In this document: positions 1 to 10,115 of the stretch, in pieces
How positions within the stretch are numbered: position 1 is the stretch's first letter
Layout of the letters: the number at the start of each line of letters is the position of its first letter
From: Phellopilus nigrolimitatus
Taxonomy: Eukaryota > Basidiomycota > Agaricomycetes > Hymenochaetales > Hymenochaetaceae
Length of the DNA stretch: 20,072 nucleotides
Reading direction: 5' to 3'
Assembly (NCBI GenBank): GCA_021029095.1
Contig: JAJOHG010000436.1
Coordinates: forward strand, 1-20,072
Made by a program: the position numbers and the translations under genes
The notes under the pieces: generated by a model
Seen by the model: the letters and a program-made list of their open reading frames with translations, nothing else
Told to the model about the DNA's origin: nothing
Database searches by the model: none

Positions 1-1451
1 TACGTGTTTACCGAGAGCCTGAATAACAGACACGGAGAGTTCATGTCTATTCCTCCCAGTCCCTACACAGATATGTTGGATTCAGGACCGATTCCTTCTG
101 TCACACAGACAACATTGCTCCCTTCATGGCCAAAAAGAAAGCTGCTCGTTGAAATATGTCCTCCCCCTCTACCCCAATGGGTACGTGATAAATTCACGAG
201 AAAACATTACAGGTCGGTCAATGATATGGATGTAAAACCTGAGCCTATTGATTCCGGAGAAGTTGCTTCCCTGATGGAAAGAATAACCAATGTATGCCTT
301 ATTACTACAATATTTCATTGTTTTCTTATTTTTGGCATATTAAACCGGTAGAAACGTGTACAGAAAAAGAAAGCAAAGGGAGACGCTGCCGACTTGAATT
401 CCGACACTGTATTTTCCATCATGAAAGAACTGGAGCTCGTGCATATCCCCGTCGAAAAAGAGAATGGCGACCTGTCCTGCATGCACGAGCCAGTCAACCG
501 CGATTTCCTCTCAAATGTGTTTGGAGGCAGTAAAGTGGGCGCATACCCCACTCCTGCACTGGACAAGGTTAAAATGCACAATATTAAATGCTTTCTATGC
601 CCAAACCTCGATTTCAATCCGCGGGCCGCACAGATGCCTGGCGCACCAGGCCTTATGTTCCATTTCGGAACGAGACTGCTGAAGCGAGGAGATAGACTCA
701 TAATCCCAAATATAATGGAAAAGACCAAAGGGGTCCATCCTACGTTTCCGGGAATTGGGACGTCAAAATGGCTATACGTTGGTCATTACAAGCTAATTGA
801 TGGTCGTGCGCTGTCGACACAAGAGTTCTGTCAACAAACGCAAGCAGTAGGATGCCATTCTTTTCTGTCTTTTCAACTTGTATTTAAAGTACAAAAATTG
901 TTTCAGAGCAGAAATATGTGGGTGGCTGTAATAAAAAACTATGGATGGACGCGACCTTTGCGAGCGTACTTGCGGTTTCGACGTACTCTCGCAGATCCCA
1001 CCAAGGATGAAGTGGAGGAAATGGCACAGAAGATGAGGACCAAAAAGTCTCTTGAAGACGTTACCAGCGCCGAGATAGAGGATGCCTTTATAACCGGTTC
1101 TTTGGTGAGCTTTTTGACAATTGTCGGAACGTAAATTGAATTACGGAAATATAGAAAATCTGCGCGCGAGGAATGCAGTGTGTTTATTACGACGAGGCTT
1201 TCCAGCGGGATTTGATCAAAAAATTTGGAAATTGGACTCGAAAGCGGAAGTCGGAAAACAAAGTGAAAGATCAGTTTATGGAGAGGGTGGTACACGAAAA
1301 CTCGAGTATGGTCGAAAACGAAACGGTCGAGATTGATGTGGACTTACGAAACTCGAAACGACGAAGGATCGATGACTCGGAGTCAGAACCTGGTGTTAGT
1401 GAAGATAGTGAGGTTATGAACATTGATAATCTTAGCGAGATAAGAGAATAA
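1..1451 (+). CDS. DUF6697-domain protein, 5' end outside the window
   Basis: Function unknown; I recognise the fungal DUF6697 family from its motif order. Exons read as 1-291 (open to the left edge, codon frame starting at base 1), 352-846, 907-1104 and 1155-1451 (stop TAA), giving about 426 visible residues. Conserved blocks are PGAPGLMF, then WLYVGHYKL, then STQEFCQQ, then a basic LRAYLRFRRTLADPT segment, and after the last intron GMQCVYYDEAFQRDL. The tail is acidic and carries a basic KRRR patch, possibly a nuclear localisation signal. The N-terminal part is proline-rich and poorly conserved. The 847-906 intron is inferred: it is 60 bp, in phase 0 and stop-free, but it has a GTAGGA donor and TTTCAG acceptor, and removing it joins two family blocks directly. 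Introns 292-351 and 1105-1154 are forced by frame changes. It lies in tandem with the CLASP gene, 272 bp upstream of it. The family is agaricomycete-specific in my knowledge, often multicopy, with no known biochemistry. Confidence 0.75.
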
Positions 1452-1723
1452 TTTGAGTTGTACACAATTTGATCGTTTAGGACGTGTATATAGGACAGCA
1501 GTACAGCTAGTTGCAATGTGTGATACTCTGGATGAATGTCAGTGACAATGTTGGGCAGAATTCATGACCGCCAGACCAGAAAGCCGCCACATATTTGCCG
1601 ATTTGAGGCAAACTTCCAAATCGAGCTAATGTTGCCATGCTTAGAAATAGAACGACCGAACAGACGCGTCGATGTCATCGTCAAGCTGCTCTTGAAAACA
1701 GAAAACTTCGGCTTTCGTCATCC
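1452..1723 (+). promoter_or_regulatory. DUF6697-CLASP intergenic region with ACGCGT box
   Basis: This 272-bp spacer must hold the terminator of the upstream gene and the promoter of the CLASP gene. An ACGCGT hexamer (the MCB core bound by fungal MBF factors) lies at 1664-1669, 55 bp before the chosen CLASP start. A second copy lies at 1785-1790 inside CLASP intron 1. An upstream in-frame ATG at 1637 could add 29 residues to CLASP, but these show no family similarity, so the stretch is read as leader. Confidence 0.35.
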
Positions 1724-4700
1724 ATGGAACAGAACGACCTTGATAGACTTGTAACCCAGTGTAAAGTGAATGGTACGCCTAGTGACGCGTTCTCCAGACT
1801 CGCCCTCACTTCGGGAGCAATTGTCTAGATGTAGATGCGAAGGTCGACGCGGTCTCCAAGTTGCAACAGGCATTCGAAGCAGGAGTGGAGGTGAGAGACA
1901 AGTGGAAATATGGGATGCATGTTGATTTACATGTACTACTCTATAGTTGACCGAAACCGAAGGACTCATCGACGCGCTGAAGACGTGTCTACGCGCATCC
2001 AACCAGCATTTGACTACGGCCACGCTCGCTGCACTTCCACCCTTTTTCCCTTTACTTACGACTGGAAAACGCGATATTACGAATGCTACTGTTGATGCCT
2101 CTTCTCTTCGTCACGTCCTGACCGCGTTTCTTCCTGCTGGCGGTCTCATTGAACGACTCGGGGACAATCGCGAGAAGTCACGCGAGAAGGCGCGTGAGTC
2201 GATGGTTGTGTTAGGTGGCCTGGCACTGCGGTGTGGGACATCTTCGCTACACACGTCGGTCAGAGGAAGAGATACTGGGAAAGGCTCTGAGACGCCCTTA
2301 ATGATCTGGGAGCGCTTCATGCGTGAGAATGGCCTTCAGAGCAAAGTGTGGAGGGTTCGCGAGCAGGTGAAGAAACTTTGATTTTGCCGCGCATCGTACT
2401 CCATTCTGACAGCATTTTACCAGGCCTTGCTCACGCTCGTCAACGTTCGCCGCCATCATCCGATGCTCCCTCTTAAACCGTACCTTCCTCACCTCGTTGA
2501 ACTTCTTGAAGACACAGACGGCACCGTACGCGAATGCGCGCGTCAATCAATTGTCGAGCTTTTTACTGGACCGACAGTCACTGACGGCGCTCGCGCAGAT
2601 CTAAAAAAGGAAATGTCAAGAAAGAACGTGCGCAAGACAATCGTCGACTCGGTTCTGCAAAAGCTCATGTCAGGCGGGCCTGGTTCGGGTTCGGGGTTAG
2701 GCAGCGCTGGGCACAGTGAAGCCGGTTCAGAAAACGGAGAGGCACCGTCAAAAAAGGATTATATTCCTCCAAGTTTGAGGCTTGCTGGAAGACAACCGAC
2801 AACTTCGTCAATACAGACCACGCTGAGCAGATCAATCAGTACTTCGACAAGTTTGGGGGACACAAACAGTCGACCAGGAAGTCGTCTTGGAGGTGAAGCA
2901 CCTATCACGCCAACAACAGAATCTGGTGAAGTGGCTTCTGTATATGTGAGTGCATGCTTGACATTACTGGGATTCTCTATTGTATCGACTGAACCCCGTT
3001 AGATTGCATCTGTCAGAGATCTTGAAAACGAGTTTGGGCAAATGCTCAAGTACTTCGACGTTCGTTATCCTTTGTTTTATTTTCCTTTTTATGAATTGAT
3101 TTTGAATATAATCGACAGGGGAGGGAGACAGAGCATAACTGGGCTGCCCGTGAACGATCTATTACTCGAATTAGGGGCATGCTTAAGGGTGACGCACATG
3201 TTCGCTTTGCTGACACATTCTTGGCTGGCTTGAAAGGTGGGATTATAGATGCATCATTCAAAACAGTATGTTAAGTGCTTGCCGGAGTTCTGCTCGATAT
3301 TCTGACTGCCATCTAGCTTGTCAGTCTCAGAACAACTGTTTCTGTCAACACGTGCCATTTTTATTCCGAATTGGCGATTGCACTTGGACCAGTTATTGAC
3401 AGTCTATGCGAGGCCATGCTGTCACGTTTAATAAGCATGTCCTCACTCACGAAGAAAATTGTTGCTACGCTAACTCAGCAAGTCGTCGACACTATCATTA
3501 CCAATACTTCGCCGCAGCCGAAAATGTATCTGAATCTTCTATGGCACGCTTTACAGGACAAGAACGTTTCTACTCGCCAGTACTGTATTGATCACATCAA
3601 AGTGTTTCTAGATGTGTATGGTCAGCGGACAAAAGGTACTGTGGAGGCGACCGGCTCCCTCGAGCTACTGGAGAAGAGCATTAAAAAGGCACTCGGAGAT
3701 CATAATCCTGGGGTTCGTGAAAGCGCACGTTCTACTTTCTGGCTTTTTGAAGGCATCTGGAAGGAAAGAGGTTCTGTAATTATGGACGCTCTGGACGGGA
3801 CCGCTAAGAAACAGCTGGAAAAGGCTTGTCCAGACCCAGGGAAGACTGCCGCACCAGCTACTCCCAAAGCGAAGAAGAGTAGTGTCGCTGCTGCCATCGC
3901 TGCAAGTCGCGCCAAAGCGAAGGCAATCGCCACTGCCCCTCCAACGTTGAGGCACCAAGCAACGTCAACCTCGCAAATTCTTCAAGCATCTACTACATCC
4001 CCCACCCAACGACCACCTTCCCGGTCATCTATATCCACCTCGCCAAAAGGTGGTTTATCTACTATGCGCAGATCTCCTTCTTTTTCTCGCCCGTCGTCTC
4101 CGGCATCGCCGCCTGCTCGTAGGATAGCATCTTTCTCTCCTACATCAAGCTATTCGGCCGTTTCACCGTCTCTTCAAGTGCATAGCCGGATGCATTCAAT
4201 AGAGTCTCCGCCGTCCCCTACAGCTACGCATAGAAGATTTGCTTCCCACCAGATTAACCCTTCGTCGTCGCCTCCCGACATACGACATACGGGAGAAGAG
4301 ACATATGTGCCTACATCGAATCGGGAGAGTTCCGACGCCGCCGTCACGATTTCGTTGCCGCCGTCACCTCCCCGGCACGACAAAGGGAGGATGTCTTCTC
4401 CAACCCGTATACCCTCGCCGACTCGAAGACCAGATATTCGCTCTTCTCTCATTTCGTTGAGCACTCAAGAAGCATTTTTCCTGCAAAAGCATGGCACGGA
4501 TGACTCATTGTTACTGGCTCAGACAATACCGCTACCCGACGACAGTGAATCCGAAGATGACTCGCATATGCTTTCGTTCTCGGCACCTTATGAAAAGTAC
4601 CATCGGTCACTGCCGAAGACGAACACTTCGAGCTTTTCAGCTAGCTCACCACCGTCGAATGCACCAGAGCCTATAATTGAAGATGCCCTGCGCGCAAGAG

Positions 4701-6160
4701 CGGAGCAAGCAGAGAGCGCTGCTGAGCGTTTGCTGGAACTCGTTGAACCAGATGACGATACAACTATTTCCCCCATTCCTCCTTCGCTTTTGCCCTCAAA
4801 TGGCGCGACCCAGAAGCCCCCAAAGTCTTCCACGGTCCTGAAGTCAAGGACTAATGAAATACTTCCGACCACGCCTGTCAACAAGAAATCATCTATACTT
4901 CGTCAGGCGGCGCTTTTCAAGGACAGCCCTGCCTACAAGGGCTCTTCTCTTCTAGATGTATTGCGAGAGCGAAAGCATGAAACTGGATGGTGGCTAAAGC
5001 GCTTATCGCGTAAGCTTTGCTTCTTTGTTTTCAAGTATCTGTTAACGTAGGTCGTAGTCATTGACAAGGGCAGTCCTCTGAGGGACACTGATCACGCCAC
5101 TCAGCTCACGGAGCTGAGATATATCATTTCTTCTATGGAGGCTGGAACAGCAGATATAGGCATTTTGAAGAAGCTTGCACTTTTGTCCCTGAACAATCCC
5201 GTTAATGATGATCTGTCGGAATTGGACACCTCTTTCTCATTTCCCAGCAGTCCTTCGCCTTTGGTTGGAAGGTTCTCCAAGATTGGTGCGGAAAAGACGC
5301 TTTGGGATAAAGAAAAGATCTTCGATCGAATGTTTGATGCTTTGATGAAGTTCCTCACCATCGAAAAGGTTTATTCCTACTTTTTATTATCAAGCGTGAC
5401 CTGACACGTTATTTTCAGAGTGAAGAGGAAATTGAATACGGCCTTATTGCTCTTTGGGAGATTCTTGACAATCAGGCTTCTCTTGCTGAAGGGCGAGAGG
5501 CCGATGTTTTCACACATTTGTTGCAGATCAGATTTTGCAATAAAACTAACGTTCGTATTACTGTTGCGCATACTTCTTTTAGTACAAATTAATGTTCATT
5601 CATACAGGTGCTGGAGGCTTCGAATACCATTCGAGACGCCCTTGTTTCCCGTACCGAGCCAGTCTATGGGCTCACCACACTACATGCCAGCCTCCGTTCT
5701 TTCCTTGTTGAATCTTTACCCGAGACTGGGACGCAAGACGCTAAATCAGCCTCCTACGCGTTTGGCTTGATTGCCTTCGGAAAGTTCGTTCTGCGTTTGC
5801 CTGCAGAAATATTGGAAGAAGAGCTTCCAAGGCTAAAAGCCACCCTGACGACGGTGAGTAGCCTGAACTATCTGTCGTACTGCAGCATTAACTCGTCCTC
5901 AGGCATTGAGTGACCCTTCTTCGCTTGTCGTACGCGAGTCTGCGGCAACATGTATCATTGCTTCACAGCTCGTCCTGCGCGACGAAACGCACCTCTTCAC
6001 CCTTCTTGACGGCTTGTCGGATGAAAAGAAGAACCTCCTTACATATCTATTCGACAAGCACGGTGCAAGGGGAAGCAAGGAGGCGGGTGCCGCCGAAAGA
6101 CTTGAGAAGGAAATGCGCAGGCTGGATGGGAGAACGAATACGCCTCCTCGTCCGAAGTGA
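1724..6160 (+). CDS. CLASP: CLASP/Stu1-family microtubule-associated protein
   Basis: Microtubule-stabilising rescue factor acting on spindle and cytoplasmic microtubules. Exons: 1724-1772, 1829-1890, 1947-2366, 2424-2945, 3003-3059, 3119-3265, 3317-5009, 5058-5368, 5419-5550, 5608-5853 and 5903-6160. They sum to 3897 nt, exactly 1299 codons (1298 aa). Residues 1-235 form a first HEAT/TOG array ([13 protein letters not shown], then [21 protein letters not shown]). A Gly/Ser linker follows. Residues about 352-590 match CLASP_N/TOG2 ([58 protein letters not shown]). Residues about 590-985 are a Ser/Pro-rich disordered linker with a TRIP motif near residue 782, of the SxIP type that binds EB1. 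The C-terminal 310 residues are helical, as in CLASP_C. The start at 1724 ([13 protein letters not shown]) is chosen because exon 1 joined to exon 2 gives the family pattern [20 protein letters not shown]. Introns at 3060 and 5551 both use an unusual GTTCGT donor. Identity is secure; small exon borders are less so. Confidence 0.93.
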
Positions 6161-6403
6161 TGGTTCGTTGGTGCCTGTAGCTTGTGTGATCACTAACAGT
6201 CATTGTGTATGCCATTGTGTATACCATCTTCCCTCTATATATATTTCTAACGTCGTATGCGTACGCTAATCTGACAGGGTAGCTAGTCTGGAATAACATG
6301 TTCAAGTACGTGTATAGTCGACAATCATTCTTGTAATTGAAGAAAACTCGATTCGCCTGGATGACTGACAAGTTCGAAGCGGAAAGGCATAACAAGGGTT
6401 TGT

Positions 6404-7145
6404 CTATAGCAGGACTCTGACTGTCACAAAGTAATACAACACCCCTGTCGCAATTCCAGCGAACTCCGCTACACCCCCGTTTCGTTTGTCCTGTCAGAGA
6501 AAAAACTTGAGAGTGCAGGAATGAAAAAGATGCCTCCGCTTACAGGCCTATTATGACAGTAGCTTTGTCCCTATGAGACAAGCGGACCAGGCATGTCATT
6601 AGATCTCTTGTCGAAGTATTCTCTACACGTATTTTGCTAGATCGGAAGAAATTCCATTTGCAAGAACGAGTGTCCACTGCCCTCATCAAGCCTCCGTTAG
6701 GCACATACATCCAAGAAAGGAGAATTGCCAATGATTTTGATGACTGGATGCGTCGTAATACGAAGAAAAGTCATGACACGAATAAGCTCGGAAGTTTGAG
6801 CTCCGAGAAGCTTGACATTATCAGTGTCTAACTAGAAACAAATGAAAGAAAGAGGTGAGGCGATTTTAAAAACAGTGCAATGTGAAAAGAGACAACTGGC
6901 GGCCGGGACTCCAAAGAACTCATTCGATAAGAAGTTATATCGCCATTCGTCTACAACAGCTCCCGAGGAGCAAAATCAGAGTTCATTTAATATAGGTGGT
7001 AGACACGAAGACACGATAACATACCCTTCCTTAACAGCATACTGCCATGCAGCACAAACAACGACGTTTATGATCACAATATCAGAAACGATAAAGACAG
7101 GACGTAAGCCGCCACATCCACCCAAAGAAGCGATTGACAGAGCGC
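6404..7145 (-). pseudogene. Decayed rhomboid protease copy lacking introns
   Basis: The minus strand carries, in order, degraded pieces matching the intact rhomboid gene at 8643-9968. First is LRSVNRFFG against LRRSFNRLPG. Next is VSDIVIINVVVCAAWQYA against LWGILALNGAVYLAWQYA, including 13 identical bases (plus-strand 7035-7047 and 9470-9482). Then come PVIKIIGNSPF (about 6712-6747) against PIINLLGNSAF, VSGGIFFIPALSSFFSD (6493-6543) against VSGLFIWDGLSAISD, and AGIATGVLYYF with stop at 6404 against GGILAGVAYYF. The last block ends at the same relative stop codon. Frames change between blocks and stops interrupt them, so no functional protein is possible. The catalytic GASG serine is not conserved and the catalytic His position reads Glu. 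Spacing between blocks fits spliced rhomboid mRNA: GNS to TS is about 124 nt here, against 123 nt spliced and 205 nt genomic in the intact gene. The introns equivalent to PCP1 introns 3 and 4 are therefore absent. An insertion of about 78 bp precedes the PVIK block. It is a relic of retro-insertion or of an old duplication. Confidence 0.68.
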
Positions 7146-7235
7146 AGGCAGAGTGGTGCATAGCACACCGCATCCAACACTTTCAGTGAGAAGAATCTGC
7201 GTCTTAATATTCTTCTTGTAAAATTCATTGCAGCG

Positions 7236-7277
7236 TTTTCTTTTTTTCTTTTTTTTTTTTTTCTGGGGGGGGGGGGG
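7236..7277 (+). repeat. Poly-T tract joined to a 13-G run
   Basis: The plus strand reads a T-rich run interrupted by single C residues, ending in T14 (7249-7262), then CT, then 13 consecutive G (7265-7277), then CGGC. Nothing else in the window resembles it. The G-run lies beside the rhomboid relic. It could be a true homopolymer, able to form intermolecular G-quadruplex, or a collapsed or misread assembly position. Confidence 0.9.
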
Positions 7278-7380
7278 CGGCAGCTGGCAAAATGAAAGGT
7301 GGCTGGTATGACACCACAATGGCGGAAGATTTTTGAAAAGCAACATTATTGAGGACTCTCAAAAAGCGGGTTATACTCAC

Positions 7381-7665
7381 CTCCCTGTAGAAAGTATTCG
7401 TTGAGAAGAAGCTTGAGCAATTCAAAGACAGAACCTTCATACGTGCAGACAAAGTCTGGAAGTCAGCCCTGAATCCCAGGCGCGAAATGGCTGGCGGGCC
7501 AGTAGGGAGGACTTAGCACATCCAAAGTCTCTTGCAATCAAGAGATTTGGGGCTAGAATGGTGATCTTTGGTGTTGCTTTTGTAGAGCATGAGAATGGCT
7601 GCCGTCCAAACGATTACGATGCCACCAGGCAGCTTGCCGAATCGCAAGAAGTGGACCCACATTGT
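7381..7665 (-). pseudogene. Possible second rhomboid-like fragment
   Basis: The minus strand reads FLRFGKLPGGIVIVWTAAIL (about 7587-7646), resembling the entry to the first membrane helix of the neighbouring rhomboid (FNRLPGEFVLWGILA). About 190 bp further on it reads YEGSVFELLKLLLNEYF, comparable to the REGRIWTILT segment that precedes the conserved FSH. It ends at a good GTGAGT donor (7380 going down). Order and orientation agree with a rhomboid and the spacing is compatible with one retained short intron. The similarity is short, however, and stops occur between the two blocks. It may be a second degraded copy, part of the same relic after rearrangement, or a chance match of hydrophobic sequence. 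Confidence 0.25.
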
Positions 7666-8642
7666 AACAGCGCAATATTACAATTGGAACCAAGTATTTG
7701 CCTCGTGGACCTCTAGAATATGTGTCTTTTCTGCGGACAATCTGCAAAGCAATGTGACTATTGTTGTTTGCAGTTGAAAATGATGGTCGTCGGACTTGAA
7801 CGATCGTTAATGCCTGAAAAGAATCTTATGAATGACGTGAGCCTGAACAGATGCCATGTATGTTCGACAGCACGTCCTCTAATAACACGTCTCACGGCAT
7901 GAATTGGAGAAACTAGGAGACCTTTTTCTCCTTAGACAAGAGATGGAAGGAGCTAATGCTCCGACTCGAATGAACCACGCTATCTCTTTCTGAGTATGAT
8001 GTACACCACCGTGTGGCTATTGAATGAACTGCCGGTATAGTCAGCGAAGATCTGCTCCGACTTTGACGATGCCCAGACGCCCAGACTCGTCCGGCACAGC
8101 AAGAACAAAAGCTACCCACAATTGTCCTTAGAATAGCATCCACTAAAAACGCTGTAATGAACGCATCGAACGAGCCAGGCTCGAGAGACGTCGTGCGCGC
8201 AAATATAAGTGCCGATGAACGGGAGTAAGCCTTAGGACTAGTACTAGATGTTCTTCAAGACGAGTAGCGGCAGTATTCATTTCGAGCCGCAGATGATCAT
8301 CGAGGAAGAAGAGCGGAGCGGATAAGCGAGGCAGCGTTGCTGGGTTCAGGATCAAAAAGCACAGAAGAGAGAAGAGGTACGAAAGAGACAATCGATCCGA
8401 GCCTCGCAGGAGCGAGAGTTAATAAAAGTGACTCGAACAAAAGACGAACAATAAAGCCCGAGTCAGATCTCGAGAAGGCGCGCTGGGAACAGGCTTCGTC
8501 GGAAGAAGTCCTCGCGATCTTTTCTCAGGTGGATAAGAAGCCGAACTTTGAATCTTGGGGTTATGGTCTCGACTCACGGTCTTTTCGCTTCGTAACTTCC
8601 AAACTTACTGTGCACAAGAGCGTCTATCTTCCGTAAGTACAG
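7666..8642. other. About 1 kb with no recognisable gene
   Basis: No family is recognisable on either strand. The longest plus-strand frame (8337-8636, 99 codons) is rich in Lys, Glu and Ser and reads EKARWEQASSEEVLAIFSQV near its middle. It runs into the 3' end of the rhomboid gene on the other strand. I cannot connect it to neighbouring exons with convincing splice sites. The stretch may hold the 3' untranslated part of the rhomboid message and further decayed sequence. Confidence 0.4.
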
Positions 8643-9968
8643 CTAAAAGATCGCGCGCCGCTTCAAAAAGTAGTATGCTACACCAGCCAGGATGCCGCCA
8701 ACGTGGCCTGCTCCGTCGATGGCCGTGCGCTATCATAGATTAAAAAAAGAGAGATATGTTAGCGAATTCATAGAATAAAAAGAAATGGGAGGAAGAGGGG
8801 GAGGGGGCTACACTCACACGGTCGGATATTGCAGACAGCCCGTCCCAGATGAAGAGACCTGAGACGGCCGCCCAGGCCGGTACGGGCACGACGAAGAAAA
8901 TTAGGAACTTGGTCTGTGGCGAAACGCATGCGAAGAAGGACGTCACTGCGTAGATCGCGCCTACAGTCGAAACTCTAGTCAGTCGTTTGTTGATATTGAT
9001 AACAAACCATTCGAAAGAAAAGGATAGGATTGAAGAACTGACCGCTCGCGCCGTGTGACGATCCTTCACGTTTACGCAACGACTGGTTTAGAAGCAGACT
9101 CAGCACACTGCACGAGATGCCGCCCGCGAGGTACAACCCCATGAACGCGGAGTTGCCGAGCAGGTTTATGATCGGCGGAGCCATGAAGAAAAACGACAGC
9201 CCGTTAAGCAGGATGTGAGCCGCGTCACTATGTGAAAAGGTACACGTTAAGATCGTCCAGCTGGAATAAAACGTATTTTCTGTCAGAATGGGACATACGA
9301 TTGAGGAAGAGAGAGAGAACTCACATGCGGCCTTCGCGTATGTTTCGCCAGCTCAAAAGGATGTTTTTGTACATCTTAACGTACAGCGCAGAGTTTCCCG
9401 CCCGCTAGGCGAGTCATGGATGTCAGAATTAGAAGTCCAAAATAGATTTTAAACATACCGCCTGGTCAGCAGCATACTGCCAAGCGAGGTAAACAGCACC
9501 GTTCAGGGCGAGAATACCCCAGAGTACAAATTCACCAGGAAGCCTGTTGAAGGACCTGCGCAGATTGTCCGAGGGACCCGATGATCTTGGGTCGGGTTGG
9601 AAGCGTCGACGCGAGACGAGCGCCTTGGCTCGAGAGGCCAGAGACTCCGGCTTCTTGCCAGATGGCTTGTACCAGCCGACTCGTGTCCCTACTGGCGCTG
9701 ACTGTCGGAACTCCAGCACTCGACGGGATAAGAAATCACTAGCTTGTGAGGCAAAGGACCTGTCCCCGGCTCTCTTCACCCCAACGCGAGCCCATGCTGC
9801 TGTACATCCATGCTGCCAGAAGTTCGTGAACGAGTTGAGCACGTTTTGGTCGATCGTGCTGAAAAAATTGGCGTTGAGCTGCTTATGCAGGGAGTGCCGG
9901 CATGTCGGTAACAGCAGCGACGAGGCAGACGAGCCCATTGTCCATGATCTGAGAGGTATCGCGTTCAT
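8643..9968 (-). CDS. PCP1: Mitochondrial rhomboid intramembrane serine protease (PCP1/PARL type)
   Basis: Serine protease of the mitochondrial inner membrane; the yeast orthologue cleaves Mgm1 and Ccp1. Exons on the minus strand: 9968-9459, 9404-9325, 9260-9043, 8960-8818 and 8729-8643, with introns of 54, 64, 82 and 88 bp. They total 1038 nt, 345 aa plus stop, close to yeast Pcp1. The first 140 or so residues are basic and Ser-rich with no acidic cluster, as expected of a mitochondrial presequence. A first helix follows (FVLWGILALNGAVYLAWQYA). The rhomboid core has REGRIWTILTCTFSHSDAAH, the catalytic motif GASG split by intron 3 (Ser269), and GAGHVGG with the catalytic His326 in the last exon; YYF closes the last helix. 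The start is uncertain. ATG 9968 is chosen, 9938 is possible, and an ORF upstream to 10127 would overlap the TRS20 start codon. A degenerate relative lies downstream at 6404-7145. Confidence 0.92.
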
Positions 9969-10115
9969 AGCCCGGTTGAGTGGCAGCGGGCGTTGTCCAA
10001 GACGCGTCAGAGTCCATGCGGACTCGAGGTCACACGGCAACTTCGACGCGTGCGCGCTTCTCTGCCGACCATCACCAGGACGCGTCGACGACACTCGCGC
10101 GGCATCGTCGTCTTG
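9969..10115. promoter_or_regulatory. PCP1-TRS20 divergent promoter with three ACGCGT boxes
   Basis: This 147-bp spacer separates the start codons of two divergent genes. It contains ACGCGT at 10002-10007, 10046-10051 and 10080-10085. ACGCGT is the MluI cell-cycle box recognised by MBF (Mbp1/Swi6) in ascomycetes; the hexamer is palindromic and could act on both genes. If the rhomboid gene truly started at 10127 this would be coding sequence, but that frame shows no conserved residues. Confidence 0.5.

Noticed and set aside
6634..6831. Plus-strand frame reading RKKFHLQERV and similar
   Set aside because: It is antisense to the rhomboid relic, lacks any family similarity, and has no convincing upstream or downstream exon.
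6842..7189. Plus-strand 115-codon frame
   Set aside because: It is antisense to the AWQYA block of the rhomboid relic and shows no recognised motif.
8337..8636. Plus-strand 99-codon frame ending against PCP1
   Set aside because: No recognisable domain and no credible splice partners; kept only as a remark on the gene-poor stretch.
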